A stretch of 64,000 nucleotides of DNA from contig JAJNNC010000010.1 of the NCBI GenBank assembly GCA_021730635.1, positions 62,001-126,000 of the forward strand, written 5' to 3'. The notes below the pieces were generated by a model. The model was not told the origin of the DNA. It did no database searches and saw only the letters and a list, made by a program, of their open reading frames with translations. This stretch comes from Catalimonadaceae bacterium JC749. Lineage in GTDB: Bacteria; Bacteroidota; Bacteroidia; Cytophagales; Cyclobacteriaceae. Numbering within the stretch: the first letter of the stretch is position 1; each line of letters starts with the position of its first letter. Below are positions 33,680 through 43,107 of the stretch, piece by piece. The position numbers and the translations under genes were made by a program.

Positions 33680-36481
33680 ATGCTGATCAGATTGACTTTT
33701 ATCATCTTTTATGCTAACCTTTTATTAACAGGTGCTTGGGCACAGCCGTCGATGCCTTCCTTTGAGCAACTATACCAGGAAGCAGAGACCTTGTTTTATC
33801 TGGAGAATCAGACGGAAGAAACCAATGCGCAGGCGCTTGATCGCTACCTGGAAGTGATCAGCATTTGCCAGGAGCAAGATAATCAGAATGCTATACTCGC
33901 CGATGCGTACCTCAAAGCCGGCGTGATCAAATTGGTTTCTCATCAGTATACGGAAGCCATGAAACATTATCAGGCCTCTTTGAAGGTACTGGAGCAGATC
34001 AAATCTTCACAGGACTCCGCTTTTTTTAAAGTCAATGTATATCTGGGCGATTTGAACTACCTGCAGGAAACGTTTGACTCAGCCGAATACTATTATGATA
34101 AAGCACAAACTATTGCCCACTACTGGCAGGAGGATCTGGATGAGATAGAGCGGCTGTATAATTCTTTGGGAGCCATGTACTTCACGTTGGGCAATTATAA
34201 GCAGTCTCACAATTTTTTCCAGAAAGCCCTGGCCATCACCCATCAGAAGTATCCTGATAATCAGGAAATGAGAGTATATTTTAAAAATAACCTGGCGGTT
34301 GCCTCCAGCAAAGCGAACAATTATGACAAAGCCATTGAGGAGTATCAGGATTTATTACAATATGGCGTAGCCTCCTACTCTCTGTACAATAATCTGGGCA
34401 GAGTTTACGGAAAAAAAGGAAATGTTGACAGTGCCGTTTTCTATTTAAAAAAAGCGACGGGCAGTGCTGACATCTCTACACAAATTACGTCTTTCAATAA
34501 TCTGGGTCGCACTTATATGGAAGCGCAACAGTCTGACACAGCCTTGTCATACTTCCAACGGGCGCTGTCTATCTGTGCAGCCAACAGTTTCAGTAAGAAC
34601 TCTGATCTTGCTGAAACATATATCAACATAGCCAATACCCTGGAGAAGCAAAATAGCTGGCAGGAAGCACTTCAGTATTATCAGAGAGCAATAGTGAGTC
34701 TTACCTATGATTTTGAGGATAGTACCGGCAGTGCTAACCCTACGGAGTACCGCAAGGTAATTTCCCTTCTGCACCTTTTCGAGATTTTTCAGGGCAAAGG
34801 CAGAACTTTCTTCCAATACTACCAACAGAGTCAGGATATTGACAGGTTGAAAAGTGCTTTGGCCTGCTACCAGGACGCTATCAATCTAGCCAAATACATA
34901 CAGAAAAGTTATGATACAGATGATGCTAAGTTATTTTTTATAGAACATATCTATCCGGTTTTTGAAGAAGCTCTGGCACCCGTTTATGCTTTGTATCAAC
35001 ACACCGGAGAAGAGCAGTATGCTGCTGCGGGGCTGGCTATTGCTGAAGCCGGTAAAGCTTCTGTCCTTTCTGAAATATTGAAGGACCTTGACATTAAAAC
35101 AGCAGGGGTGGTGGATGCTCGTTTGATCAATGAAGAGAAGCGTCTGAAACAGAAAATCACCTCTCTGCGTATAAAGCTGGCCCAAAGCGACGATTCAGTC
35201 CAGAACCAGGCCTATCAGGAAACCATTACAGATATGGAGATTGATCTGGCGCAGGCAGTGAAAGCGCTTCAGAAAGATGAAAAGTATTACCGCCTGAAAT
35301 ACCAGGCAGACTCTTTGAACATCAGGGCTATTCAGCGGCAGGCAATTGGCACTGATGCGGCCGCTTTAGAATACGTGACAAGTGAGGATTTTCTCTATAT
35401 TTTTCTGATTACCGAAGACGAAATAGCACTCCGAAGAGTTGCGCTCACCCCTGCTTTCCAGGAAGCGCTCACACAAGTGCAGGCCCATCTTTACCATTAC
35501 CGGGAAGGAGAACGTTATAAGCAACAGGATGCGGTTGCGCTGTATCGGGTATTGATGCAACCCTATGAAGAAGTCCTTGCCTCGGTGGAGCGGCTGATCA
35601 TCATACCGGATGGTATGTTGAGCTATATACCCTTTGAGATTTTATCCAAAGATACAGCACCTGACCGCTATCTTATCAGAGATTTTACCTTTAACTATGC
35701 TTATTCGGCTTCGTTGCTGCTGGATGCCATTCAACATCGTGATGTCAAACTGGCCAATACAATACTGGCCATGGCACCCTTTGCCGGTAAAGACAAAGGG
35801 AACATCCGAAGCAATGGGTTTAACCCACTGGCCGCTTCGCGGGAAGAAGTTGAAAAAATCGGCGGTAGTATTTACCTGGAGGATAAAGCTACCAAAAGAC
35901 TTTTTCTGAGCTTAGCCGGTTCATATGGTATTCTCCACTTAGCAACCCATGCCAGTGTAGACAGCGAAAATCCTTTACAATCTTATATTGCGTTTTATCC
36001 CAACCAGGGAGAGTCAGATGCAGGCTATCGCTTGTATACGCAGGAATTGTATAACCTTAAGCTGGACAGTGTGAAACTGGTAATTCTGAGTGCCTGTGAG
36101 GCCGGTGGTGGGCAATTAGTCAATGGAGAAGGGATTATCAGCTTGGCCAGGGCTTTTGCCTATGCAGGCTGTCCGAATATTGTCACTACGCTATGGAAAG
36201 CGGCCGACAGGTCGGCAGCTCAAATTACCACCAGTATGCACGACTATCTGAGAGAGGGATACACCAAAGATGAAGCCTTACGGCTGGCTAAAATTGATTA
36301 TCTCAACAGCGATATTCACCCCTTAATGAAAGCCCCCTTCTACTGGGCCAATTTTATATTTATCGGAGATCCTGCTCCTATTTATACTTCCTACAGCTTC
36401 ATCTGGTATATCGCTATCGGTGTGATCACGGTGCTGGGACTGCTGTGGGTATTCAGAAAGAAAATAAGATTTACACGCTAA
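33680..36481 (+). CDS. TPR-CHAT caspase-like protease, predicted periplasmic, membrane-anchored
   Basis: This 933-residue protein has a signal peptide (cleavage near AWA/QPS, residue 21), tetratricopeptide repeats from about 30 to 450, a coiled linker (about 475-545), and a C-terminal CHAT domain. The protease dyad is visible: His757 in LHLATHASVD and Cys806 in LSACEAGGG, with GEGIISLARAFAYAGCPNIV following. A hydrophobic helix (about 904-925) followed by RKKIRFTR ends the chain, so the TPR and CHAT parts should face the periplasm. Convergent neighbours encode a TPR anti-sigma and an ECF sigma. I infer a stress-sensing protease system; the substrate is not known. Confidence 0.87.
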   Translation: MLIRLTFIIFYANLLLTGAWAQPSMPSFEQLYQEAETLFYLENQTEETNAQALDRYLEVISICQEQDNQNAILADAYLKAGVIKLVSHQYTEAMKHYQASLKVLEQIKSSQDSAFFKVNVYLGDLNYLQETFDSAEYYYDKAQTIAHYWQEDLDEIERLYNSLGAMYFTLGNYKQSHNFFQKALAITHQKYPDNQEMRVYFKNNLAVASSKANNYDKAIEEYQDLLQYGVASYSLYNNLGRVYGKKGNVDSAVFYLKKATGSADISTQITSFNNLGRTYMEAQQSDTALSYFQRALSICAANSFSKNSDLAETYINIANTLEKQNSWQEALQYYQRAIVSLTYDFEDSTGSANPTEYRKVISLLHLFEIFQGKGRTFFQYYQQSQDIDRLKSALACYQDAINLAKYIQKSYDTDDAKLFFIEHIYPVFEEALAPVYALYQHTGEEQYAAAGLAIAEAGKASVLSEILKDLDIKTAGVVDARLINEEKRLKQKITSLRIKLAQSDDSVQNQAYQETITDMEIDLAQAVKALQKDEKYYRLKYQADSLNIRAIQRQAIGTDAAALEYVTSEDFLYIFLITEDEIALRRVALTPAFQEALTQVQAHLYHYREGERYKQQDAVALYRVLMQPYEEVLASVERLIIIPDGMLSYIPFEILSKDTAPDRYLIRDFTFNYAYSASLLLDAIQHRDVKLANTILAMAPFAGKDKGNIRSNGFNPLAASREEVEKIGGSIYLEDKATKRLFLSLAGSYGILHLATHASVDSENPLQSYIAFYPNQGESDAGYRLYTQELYNLKLDSVKLVILSACEAGGGQLVNGEGIISLARAFAYAGCPNIVTTLWKAADRSAAQITTSMHDYLREGYTKDEALRLAKIDYLNSDIHPLMKAPFYWANFIFIGDPAPIYTSYSFIWYIAIGVITVLGLLWVFRKKIRFTR

Positions 36482-36534
36482 CCTTTAAAAAATGCTTAAA
36501 CTGTAGAGGCTTTCTGTCAATAAGGGATATCCGG

Positions 36535-37320
36535 TTAATCGAACCAATTTAACATTCTCAGCTTCAGCAGGAAGTAGTTGTCTACATACTGGCTATAGAC
36601 GCTGTCAGAAGACCTGATCGCCTGGAACCTTGCCAAAGCATCTTCATACTGACCAGCCTGCAGATAACTTAAGGCCAAATTATAGGTCGCATCTTCCAGA
36701 TACAAATCCTTACTTTGTGCCTGGTTCAGGTCCAGTACCTTCTGGAAGGCACGAATAGCCTCTTCTGACTGACGCAGGTGAAGATAGGCATTGCCCGCAA
36801 TAAAAGTAGCTGTAATCGGAGGATCAGAAAGAGATTCATATTGTCTGACAGCAGCCTCAAAATCCTCATCAGCATAACTTTGCTGTATCGCCTGATTCTG
36901 GGCGTCAGTTTCTTCTACATTTCTGCCAGTAGTTACTTCATAAGGAAAGGCCTTGTCTGTATACAAATCTTCTCTGGATAAGGTAGCCACCTGAATAGCC
37001 AGAAAACCCACCAAAACCAGAAGAATGGTTGCTGCAATGCGGGTCGCATACTGTCGGATAGAAACCACCCGACCCTGAGGCGCAGGTGTTGTGTCTTGTA
37101 GGGTTTCTTCCTCAAGCATCGCTTTCCGTATACTTTTGAGCTCATTCCGGAGTCCAAAATTTTTGATGGCTTCTACTGAGATCTCGGCGTTTTCGAGTTC
37201 TTTTCTCAGTGCTTCGTCATCTTTCAGCTTTTTTTTAAAGTGGCGCATTTCTGTGTCATTTAAACGCCCAAGTAAATACCGGTCTACCAGTTCCGATCTT
37301 TCTGTATTTTCGTCATCCAT
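36535..37320 (-). CDS. Membrane anti-sigma-like protein with C-terminal TPR domain
   Basis: This 261-residue protein has a charged N-terminus (1-85; SELVDRYLLGRLNDTEMRHFKK), one membrane helix (about 94-112) and a C-terminal TPR region (about 145-255: FIAGNAYLHLRQSEEAIRAF, YNLALSYLQAGQYEDALARF). Its gene overlaps the end of the ECF sigma gene by 8 bp. The topology puts the N-terminal part in the cytoplasm, where it could hold sigma, and the TPR in the periplasm, within reach of the CHAT protease encoded convergently 53 bp away. Anti-sigma function is inferred from layout. Confidence 0.78.
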   Translation of the reverse strand: MDDENTERSELVDRYLLGRLNDTEMRHFKKKLKDDEALRKELENAEISVEAIKNFGLRNELKSIRKAMLEEETLQDTTPAPQGRVVSIRQYATRIAATILLVLVGFLAIQVATLSREDLYTDKAFPYEVTTGRNVEETDAQNQAIQQSYADEDFEAAVRQYESLSDPPITATFIAGNAYLHLRQSEEAIRAFQKVLDLNQAQSKDLYLEDATYNLALSYLQAGQYEDALARFQAIRSSDSVYSQYVDNYFLLKLRMLNWFD

Positions 37321-37924
37321 TAACTAGCAAATTTTTAAATGATTGTTTCACAGCCGCATTACTGTCTAACAATTCATTCAGTTTCTTCATGCATTTATAC
37401 TTCATATTCCGGGCAACCTGTTCACTTTCATAACCCATAGCCTGAAAAATATCTTTCATCGGCATTTCTTCATAGTAAAAAAGCACCAGTATTTTTTTAC
37501 AGTTTTCTCCAAGCTTTCCTATTAAATTGAGTACCTGCTTTTTGGCTTCATTCTGATAAATACCACCCTGCACATCTTTTTCTTCTTTTTCACTTTTCTC
37601 AAAATAAGCGGATTCACGTTGTAAAGTACGGTTCCTCTTTTTCAGTTCATTGAGCCAGAGATTGCGAAGAATGGCATACAGAAACGTTTTGATACTGCTA
37701 TCGCCTCTGAATTTTTCCTGCTGCACCAACTCAATAAAAACCACCAGGGTTTCATGAAAAAAATCTTCCGCATCCTGTTCACTGCCACTGTTGGTCTTGA
37801 TAAAATGGGCCAGACTCTCAAAATGCGTTCGATATAAATAGCGCACAGACGCATCCAGTTTTTTTCTGTCTTTAAGCGCTTCCACTATTTCAGCGTCAGT
37901 AAGATTCTGACCAGATATTTTCAT
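37313..37924 (-). CDS. ECF-type RNA polymerase sigma factor next to the CHAT locus
   Basis: The 203-residue protein has region 2 (about 25-95: YLYRTHFESLAHFIKTNSG, EQDAEDFFHETLVVFIEL) and region 4 (about 140-190: FYYEEMPMKDIFQAMGY, VARNMKYKCMKKLNEL). It is slightly longer than most ECF factors owing to a charged linker. It overlaps the anti-sigma gene, indicating coupled synthesis. Target promoters are not evident; none of the upstream regions here carries an obvious dedicated sigma motif that I could recognise. Confidence 0.9.
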   Translation of the reverse strand: MKISGQNLTDAEIVEALKDRKKLDASVRYLYRTHFESLAHFIKTNSGSEQDAEDFFHETLVVFIELVQQEKFRGDSSIKTFLYAILRNLWLNELKKRNRTLQRESAYFEKSEKEEKDVQGGIYQNEAKKQVLNLIGKLGENCKKILVLFYYEEMPMKDIFQAMGYESEQVARNMKYKCMKKLNELLDSNAAVKQSFKNLLVNG

Positions 37925-38141
37925 TGTTATAGGTTAGTAAGGATCGCTATCTAATTTGTAACCAAATTACATAATAATTTTAAGTTTTACCTATCCACAA
38001 CTTCATACTTTTTGAATATTTCCTAGATTGTCCAGAACAGTATCCAAGTTTTCCCCGTTTACTACAAAATTTTATATTACAGGTTACATAATCCCCGTGT
38101 TCGTAGACCAATCTGAAAAAACAGGCAAAACAGTGAATTCT

Positions 38142-38378
38142 ATGAACACCCTACGCCACCTTACCGATACACTTCTTTTCCGCTTGCTCTTAGGGCTGCG
38201 TGGTATCTGGCTGGTGACCATACTCACTCTTGCCATGGAAAGTGAAGTGATGCCTGCTTTCCACACACTGGTGGTGAAGGCTATGGGTGTGAATCACTAT
38301 ACGCAGCGGTATGGTTTTTCGGGAATCACTGGTAAGTCAAAAGCTTTTCTGCCGGAACAGGACTGGTTCTATCGCTAG
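38142..38378 (+). CDS. Small hypothetical protein with one membrane segment
   Basis: A possible 78-residue protein from the ATG at 38142; a longer frame from TTG at 38028 looks non-coding. It has a hydrophobic stretch (about residues 12-32, LLFRLLLGLRGIWLVTILTL) and a polar tail ending EQDWFYR. I recognise no family. It lies 64 bp before a lipoprotein gene on the same strand. It may be real, but short length makes this uncertain. Confidence 0.35.
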   Translation: MNTLRHLTDTLLFRLLLGLRGIWLVTILTLAMESEVMPAFHTLVVKAMGVNHYTQRYGFSGITGKSKAFLPEQDWFYR

Positions 38379-38442
38379 AAAATCAATGATTTCTTCGGGT
38401 TACTTTTTCCTGTAGAAATCTACTAATAGAAAAATACAGGTT

Positions 38443-39105
38443 ATGCAACGGTTTTTCCTATCGGTTATCATGGGTACCTTCCTTGCTTTTACCCAGTGCA
38501 ATTATTTTCCTCATGAAAGTGTCGTTCCTTTTCATGCCGGTAAAGTGCTGGATACCTTGTCAGGAGAGAAACATCCGGTTAGAATAGAAATGGATCTGGC
38601 GCACCGTCAGGTCTACTGGCTCAACAAACTGGGAGAGATTTATCGGATACAGGCCGACGGCACCCAGATAGCGTTAATTAACAAAGGTATTGGAGCCGAT
38701 CTGGGTATTACCTTTATTGAAGATTTCTGTCTGGATACAGACCGTGATTACATTTACTTCACTGACCTTTTTGATCTGAAAAGCGGGAGCAGTGCCATCA
38801 AAAGATCCGGTTTGGATGGACGTCATATTGAAACCGTAGCGGTCTTTCCCCAGGAGGTACCCTTGCGGGTAGCGACGCAGGCCCATTCAGAAAAGATTTA
38901 TTTTGTAAGCCGCTCCAGGCAGCAGGCCGCTGAAGTCTATCATATTGGTACTTTGAGTCCGGAAACCAGCGAAAAAAATATTCTCCATGCTTCGTCCGAA
39001 AATATTACCCTTGCCCAACTACAGGAGTTTAGTCAGGGCAACGAATTAGAGGCGGTCACCATGGAGGAGCAAAAGATAGCGCTGGATAAAGCCAGCAAAG
39101 ATTAA
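38443..39105 (+). CDS. Lipoprotein with partial YWTD-like beta-propeller
   Basis: This 220-residue protein has a signal segment ending in FTQC (Cys19). The mature part contains propeller-like blades of the YWTD/LDL-receptor type: RQVYWLNKLGEIYRIQADGT, RDYIYFTDLFD with IKRSGLDGRHIETV, and EKIYFVSRSRQQ. Only about three blades are present, fewer than the usual six, so the protein is short or depends on oligomerisation. Its stop overlaps the convergent HAD gene by 4 bp. Confidence 0.7.
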   Translation: MQRFFLSVIMGTFLAFTQCNYFPHESVVPFHAGKVLDTLSGEKHPVRIEMDLAHRQVYWLNKLGEIYRIQADGTQIALINKGIGADLGITFIEDFCLDTDRDYIYFTDLFDLKSGSSAIKRSGLDGRHIETVAVFPQEVPLRVATQAHSEKIYFVSRSRQQAAEVYHIGTLSPETSEKNILHASSENITLAQLQEFSQGNELEAVTMEEQKIALDKASKD

Positions 39106-39731
39106 GCGTAAGCCTTATCTTTGTATATTTCTATATGTCCTTTTTTCACAATAAAGGCTTTATCCGCTATATCCAGTATGTCTTCTTTACTATCAGAATA
39201 GGCTTCTACCACCTGATACGGCTTCCCCTGAAAATATTCATCCAATCGCCTGATCTTCTCTTTTCCCTTACAGGCTTCTCCTATTATTTTATATGTTTTC
39301 CCATTGTACTTCACACGGGTAGACATGTGAGCATCTACCGGAAAAAACTCATACAGGGGGTTCATATAAACATCCAGTCCTCCGGAAATACAGAAAATTT
39401 TTACCCCCTCTTTCCGCAAATTATCCACCCTATCCAACAATTCGCGGTTAAAATACTGTGGGTATTCAATGCTCCAGTACTCGCGGGCATATTGCTCTGC
39501 CACCTCCGGAGGAATGTTGTCCAGATAATTAAAAAAGTTTTCTTTGAACTCCGTTTGGTTGATCGCTCTGATTTTCGCTAAAAAGTTGAAAAGGATAAGA
39601 TAATAAATGTCCAGTAGCTTATAGCTATCTTTATAACAGACATAGCGAAAGAATTCTTCTTTGGATTTTTTATTGTAAAGTGTTCCGTTGATATCAAATA
39701 CGGCAATCTTCTCTACCTGGGCTGAAGGCAT
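39102..39731 (-). CDS. HAD-family (subfamily IB) phosphatase
   Basis: This 209-residue protein has HAD motif I as FDINGTLY (Asp-x-Asn instead of the common Asp-x-Asp), motif II in FCISGG (Ser), Lys in the KGKEKIRRL region and motif III EAYSDSKEDI. The spacing with a helical cap between motifs I and II fits the IB group, which includes phosphoserine phosphatase-like enzymes. The second acidic residue of motif I being Asn may change activity. Substrate unknown. Confidence 0.82.
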   Translation of the reverse strand: MPSAQVEKIAVFDINGTLYNKKSKEEFFRYVCYKDSYKLLDIYYLILFNFLAKIRAINQTEFKENFFNYLDNIPPEVAEQYAREYWSIEYPQYFNRELLDRVDNLRKEGVKIFCISGGLDVYMNPLYEFFPVDAHMSTRVKYNGKTYKIIGEACKGKEKIRRLDEYFQGKPYQVVEAYSDSKEDILDIADKAFIVKKGHIEIYKDKAYA

Positions 39732-39955
39732 ACCTGTAAAAATTTCTTCCTTGTAAACTGGCCATACAATCCAATTGTTTGACAGCTTGTTGTAGGATGA
39801 AAATAATATGTCAAATTTTTTCTCATTGAAAAATGAAGTGCAATCCCTTGCCGGTTTTCTTTGAATTTTGTTTAAGAATCAACAGAAAGATATAAACACT
39901 CTTTAGAGAGTGTAGTTTATAGTATTACTTTTTTGTATCCCATAATCTATTTTTT

Positions 39956-41464
39956 ATGACTACACATACCTCTTACTGGAAAGCAGAAACCCATCCGCCC
40001 GCCCTGGAGCCGGTGAGCCGTTCTATGGAAACAGATATACTGGTGATTGGAGGGGGTATCACAGGAGTCACCACAGCCTACTTGTTGCAACAGGCAGGCA
40101 GGGAAGTGATGTTGATAGAAGGAAAAACCCTGGGGGCTGGCGTCACTTCCTCTACCTCGGGTCATTTAACGCCAGCGTTTGATTCTCACTATTATCAACT
40201 CATTCAAGATTTTGATCTGAACACAGCGCGTCAGATTTACCAAGCCATGACCGCTGCCATTGATACTATCGAGCATATCACACAGCAGGAGCTGCTAGAT
40301 TGTAATTTTAAAAGAATACCTGGTTATCTGTATGCTGAGATAGAAAACCAATTGGAAGAGCTTGAAAAGGAATTTACGGCGAGCCTGGATGTGGGCATGA
40401 ATGCCCAATGGGCTGATCAACTTCCGCTTCCTTTCCGAACGCAAAAGGGTATTATCTATCACCATCATGCCCAGTTTCATGTCCTCAGATACCTCTATGG
40501 ACTGGCACAAAAGCTGGTGGAAAAAGGAGCCCGCCTTTATGTTCAAACCAGGGCGGTGCAGGTCAGCGAAGAAGAAGATAAGGTGCGGGTTTCTTTAGAA
40601 AACGGACACACCCTCACAGCCCGTCAGGTTGTCATGGCCACCCATGCTCCTTTAGGACTGAATCCTATACAAACAGAGGTGGCCCCTTACCGGTCTTATG
40701 TGATGGCTGCCAAGGTAAAAAAATTACCGGAAGAGGGTTTGTACTGGGATTTATACGATCCTTACCATTATACACGCCGTGCGCAATATAAGGGGCAGGA
40801 TGTACTCATTGTAGGAGGGTGTGACCACAAAACCGGACAGAAAACGGATACAAAGCAGTCTTATGCGGCACTACAGCAATACATCAACAGCCGCTTTGGC
40901 CTGGAAGAAGTTTTGTTTAGCTGGTCGGGGCAGGTGTTTGAGCCTGTCGATGGACTGCCCTTTATCGGAAAAAGCCCGTTTCAAAAAAACACCTACATAG
41001 CTACCGGCTATTCAGGAGATGGTTTAACCTGGGGCACAGCCGCCGCGCATATCCTGACGGATCTTATCACTGCCCACGACAACCCCCTGGTGGATATTGT
41101 TTCTCCGAATCGTATGAATGTGATGGCTTCAGCCAAAGATTTTGTCAAAGAAAATATCAATGTGGCTTATCATTTTGTAAAAGACAGGCTTTCGGTAGAT
41201 GCAGATACATTGAAGGACATAGCTGCCGGTGAAGGGAAAATTATACGTCATCAGGGAAAGCAAATGGCTGTCTATTGTGATGAGCACGGACATTACCATG
41301 CCCTGGATCCGGTCTGTTCGCACATGAAGTGTATTGTCCAATGGAACAGCGCCGAAAAAACATGGGATTGCCCTTGTCATGGAGGCCGGTTTAGTTGGAC
41401 GGGAGAAAACCTGGACGCTCCGCCACTGCATCGCCTGAAACCTATTGACCTGAAAGTTGAATGA
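39956..41464 (+). CDS. FAD-dependent oxidoreductase with C-terminal Rieske domain
   Basis: This 502-residue fusion protein has an N-terminal DadA-like FAD domain with the dinucleotide motif DILVIGGGITGVTTAYLL (about 24-41), continuing to a FIGKSPFQKNTYIATGYSGDG motif near residue 340. The last 80 residues form a Rieske [2Fe-2S] domain with ligands in VCSHMKC and CPCHGGRF. Such fusions oxidise amine-like substrates and pass electrons through the cluster; the substrate is unknown. It stands alone with a 224-bp upstream gap. Confidence 0.9.
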   Translation: MTTHTSYWKAETHPPALEPVSRSMETDILVIGGGITGVTTAYLLQQAGREVMLIEGKTLGAGVTSSTSGHLTPAFDSHYYQLIQDFDLNTARQIYQAMTAAIDTIEHITQQELLDCNFKRIPGYLYAEIENQLEELEKEFTASLDVGMNAQWADQLPLPFRTQKGIIYHHHAQFHVLRYLYGLAQKLVEKGARLYVQTRAVQVSEEEDKVRVSLENGHTLTARQVVMATHAPLGLNPIQTEVAPYRSYVMAAKVKKLPEEGLYWDLYDPYHYTRRAQYKGQDVLIVGGCDHKTGQKTDTKQSYAALQQYINSRFGLEEVLFSWSGQVFEPVDGLPFIGKSPFQKNTYIATGYSGDGLTWGTAAAHILTDLITAHDNPLVDIVSPNRMNVMASAKDFVKENINVAYHFVKDRLSVDADTLKDIAAGEGKIIRHQGKQMAVYCDEHGHYHALDPVCSHMKCIVQWNSAEKTWDCPCHGGRFSWTGENLDAPPLHRLKPIDLKVE

Positions 41465-41492
41465 ATGATAGAAAGAATGAAAAATCAAACAC

Positions 41493-42029
41493 TCAGTCAC
41501 TCACTCTATCATTCTTTGTACTGTTGAGGTTCTTTCCGCTATAGAAGCCTAAGTCTATATTTTTTACGGATTTTACATAGTACACAATCTGCCCGGTATG
41601 GTAAGAAAAGTGCTCTACTACATGTATGAGGATACCTACCGGTGTTTCATCATGTCCCTGTACTTTCCGCTTGATGACCAGTTGTTGCGGGGTTAATTCG
41701 TCTAATACTTCTTCCACTTCGGCCATCAGGGTATCCAGGTTGTTCATCAGGTCCCGGGTAGGCAAAGGGCCTTTCTCTGTAAATTCCTGATCTCTTGTCC
41801 GCTTATCCTCCCGGTTTCCTATCCCGCTGAGGATCCATTGCCGTACATTGCCACACAAATGCAGCACCAGGTTTCCGATACTCACGGTATTTTCATTAGG
41901 GCGGTACCATATTTCTTCTTCGCTGAGCAGGTGCAGGCATTTTTTGATTTTGGCGACCGACTCTTCTATCATTCTTCTTTTACTTTCCTGAACGATAGCA
42001 TGGTTGATTTGCAGTGATAGTAAATCCAT
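41493..42029 (-). CDS. DinB family (DUF1572-like) protein
   Basis: This 178-residue protein has the four-helix DinB fold with likely metal-ligand His residues: LVLHLCGNVRQW (about residue 56) and HVVEHFSYHTGQIVYY (about 142-155). Members include thiol-dependent transferases and DNA-damage-induced proteins; the reaction here is unknown. It ends 28 bp from the convergent oxidoreductase gene. A second DinB protein lies at 49048. Confidence 0.85.
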   Translation of the reverse strand: MDLLSLQINHAIVQESKRRMIEESVAKIKKCLHLLSEEEIWYRPNENTVSIGNLVLHLCGNVRQWILSGIGNREDKRTRDQEFTEKGPLPTRDLMNNLDTLMAEVEEVLDELTPQQLVIKRKVQGHDETPVGILIHVVEHFSYHTGQIVYYVKSVKNIDLGFYSGKNLNSTKNDRVSD

Positions 42030-42114
42030 AACACAGTGTTTCAGTAAAAATAATAAATGCGTCAGATATTTGAAGGGCGATCTCAGGTAAAATACTCGTT
42101 CATCGGCCTCTCAC

Positions 42115-42987
42115 TCAGGCATCGCTGAACCTGCGGCAAAGCTGGTCAGGATCGGTTTTCTCTGGTATCGTGCCCACCTCGTACAGCGTGTTGAGTACCT
42201 GTTGCAGCATAGTGCGTGAGAGGTGTGGGTTGGTGGCCCACCGGGTTTGATGAAACCAGGTCTGCGCATCTTCCAATTGAAAATGAAACCGGTCTGCTAC
42301 CAGCTGCACGGCCTCCGGATGCTCCATAAATTCCCGGCAGGCTTGCCTGATGACAGACAACATTTTTTGGAGCGCGGCTGCCTTACTGACCAAAGCCTGC
42401 TCACTGGCTGCTATGACAAAGCAGGGCCAGGGTGTCGGGCATTCTCCTATACGCCTGAACTCTCCACTGTCTACCAAAGGCTTGGTCATAAATTTCTCCC
42501 ACATAAAAACATCGGCTTCCTCTGTAGCCAAAACTTTTCGAGCGCCTTCCAGATTCCCTACCGTGACGAAGGAAAGTTCCTGCGGGTCCCATCCCTGCTG
42601 TTGCGCATGCACAAAGGCCATCAGGTGAGAGCCGGATCCCAAACGGCTGATTGCATAGCGTTTTCCTTTCAGGTCTTCTATTTTCTGCCAGGAGGCTTTT
42701 CCTGACACATGAATACCCCAGATCAGTGGTGACTCCACATATAACTGCAAAATGCGGCAAGACTGTTGGTTGACAATTTCTGCGACGACCCCTTCTGTCA
42801 GGGCTACCGCTACCTCCAGGTTTCCGTTGCGCAGGTCCTGCATCATCGCGCCCGTACCGCCCGGATAGTCTGTCCAGTTCACCGAAATGCCTGCCTGCTC
42901 AAATTGCTGTTGAGCGATAGCCCGGTACCAGGGCAGGTTGAAATGTTCCGGTACGCCTCCAATGCTTAGTGTCATTGACGATGACAT
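42115..42987 (-). CDS. Cytoplasmic periplasmic-binding-fold protein (Ca3427/THI5-like)
   Basis: The 290-residue protein has the two-lobed solute-binding fold: an N-terminal SIGGVPEHFNLPWYRAIAQ, GTGAMMQDLRNGNLEVAVAL, ISRLGSGSHLMAFVHAQQQG and EADVFMWEKFMTKPLVDSG. No signal peptide or lipobox is present, and no permease or ATPase lies beside it. This suits the cytoplasmic Ca3427-like group, related to thiamine-pyrimidine synthesis enzymes, better than a transporter component. Ligand unknown; assignment to that group is from memory of the motif layout. Confidence 0.72.
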   Translation of the reverse strand: MSSSMTLSIGGVPEHFNLPWYRAIAQQQFEQAGISVNWTDYPGGTGAMMQDLRNGNLEVAVALTEGVVAEIVNQQSCRILQLYVESPLIWGIHVSGKASWQKIEDLKGKRYAISRLGSGSHLMAFVHAQQQGWDPQELSFVTVGNLEGARKVLATEEADVFMWEKFMTKPLVDSGEFRRIGECPTPWPCFVIAASEQALVSKAAALQKMLSVIRQACREFMEHPEAVQLVADRFHFQLEDAQTWFHQTRWATNPHLSRTMLQQVLNTLYEVGTIPEKTDPDQLCRRFSDA

Positions 42988-43107
42988 AGGTTAGGGGTTA
43001 ATCTTAGAAAAAATCATTCTTTACTTTCGCCCACTATTATAAGTTATTTGCCAAAGAATCCTTAACATCTGCTTAAGTTTCCTGTTTTCTTGATAAAATT
43101 AACTGAT

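Noticed and set aside
32866-37924. Type III-E CRISPR (craspase) locus
   Set aside because: The CHAT protein and sigma factor are present but no Cas7-11-like effector, Cas1/Cas2 or repeat array is seen in the window, and the CHAT protein carries a signal peptide.
38028-38141. N-terminal extension of the small protein at 38142 from TTG 38028
   Set aside because: The added 38 residues have no signal or domain character; the ATG at 38142 is the better start.
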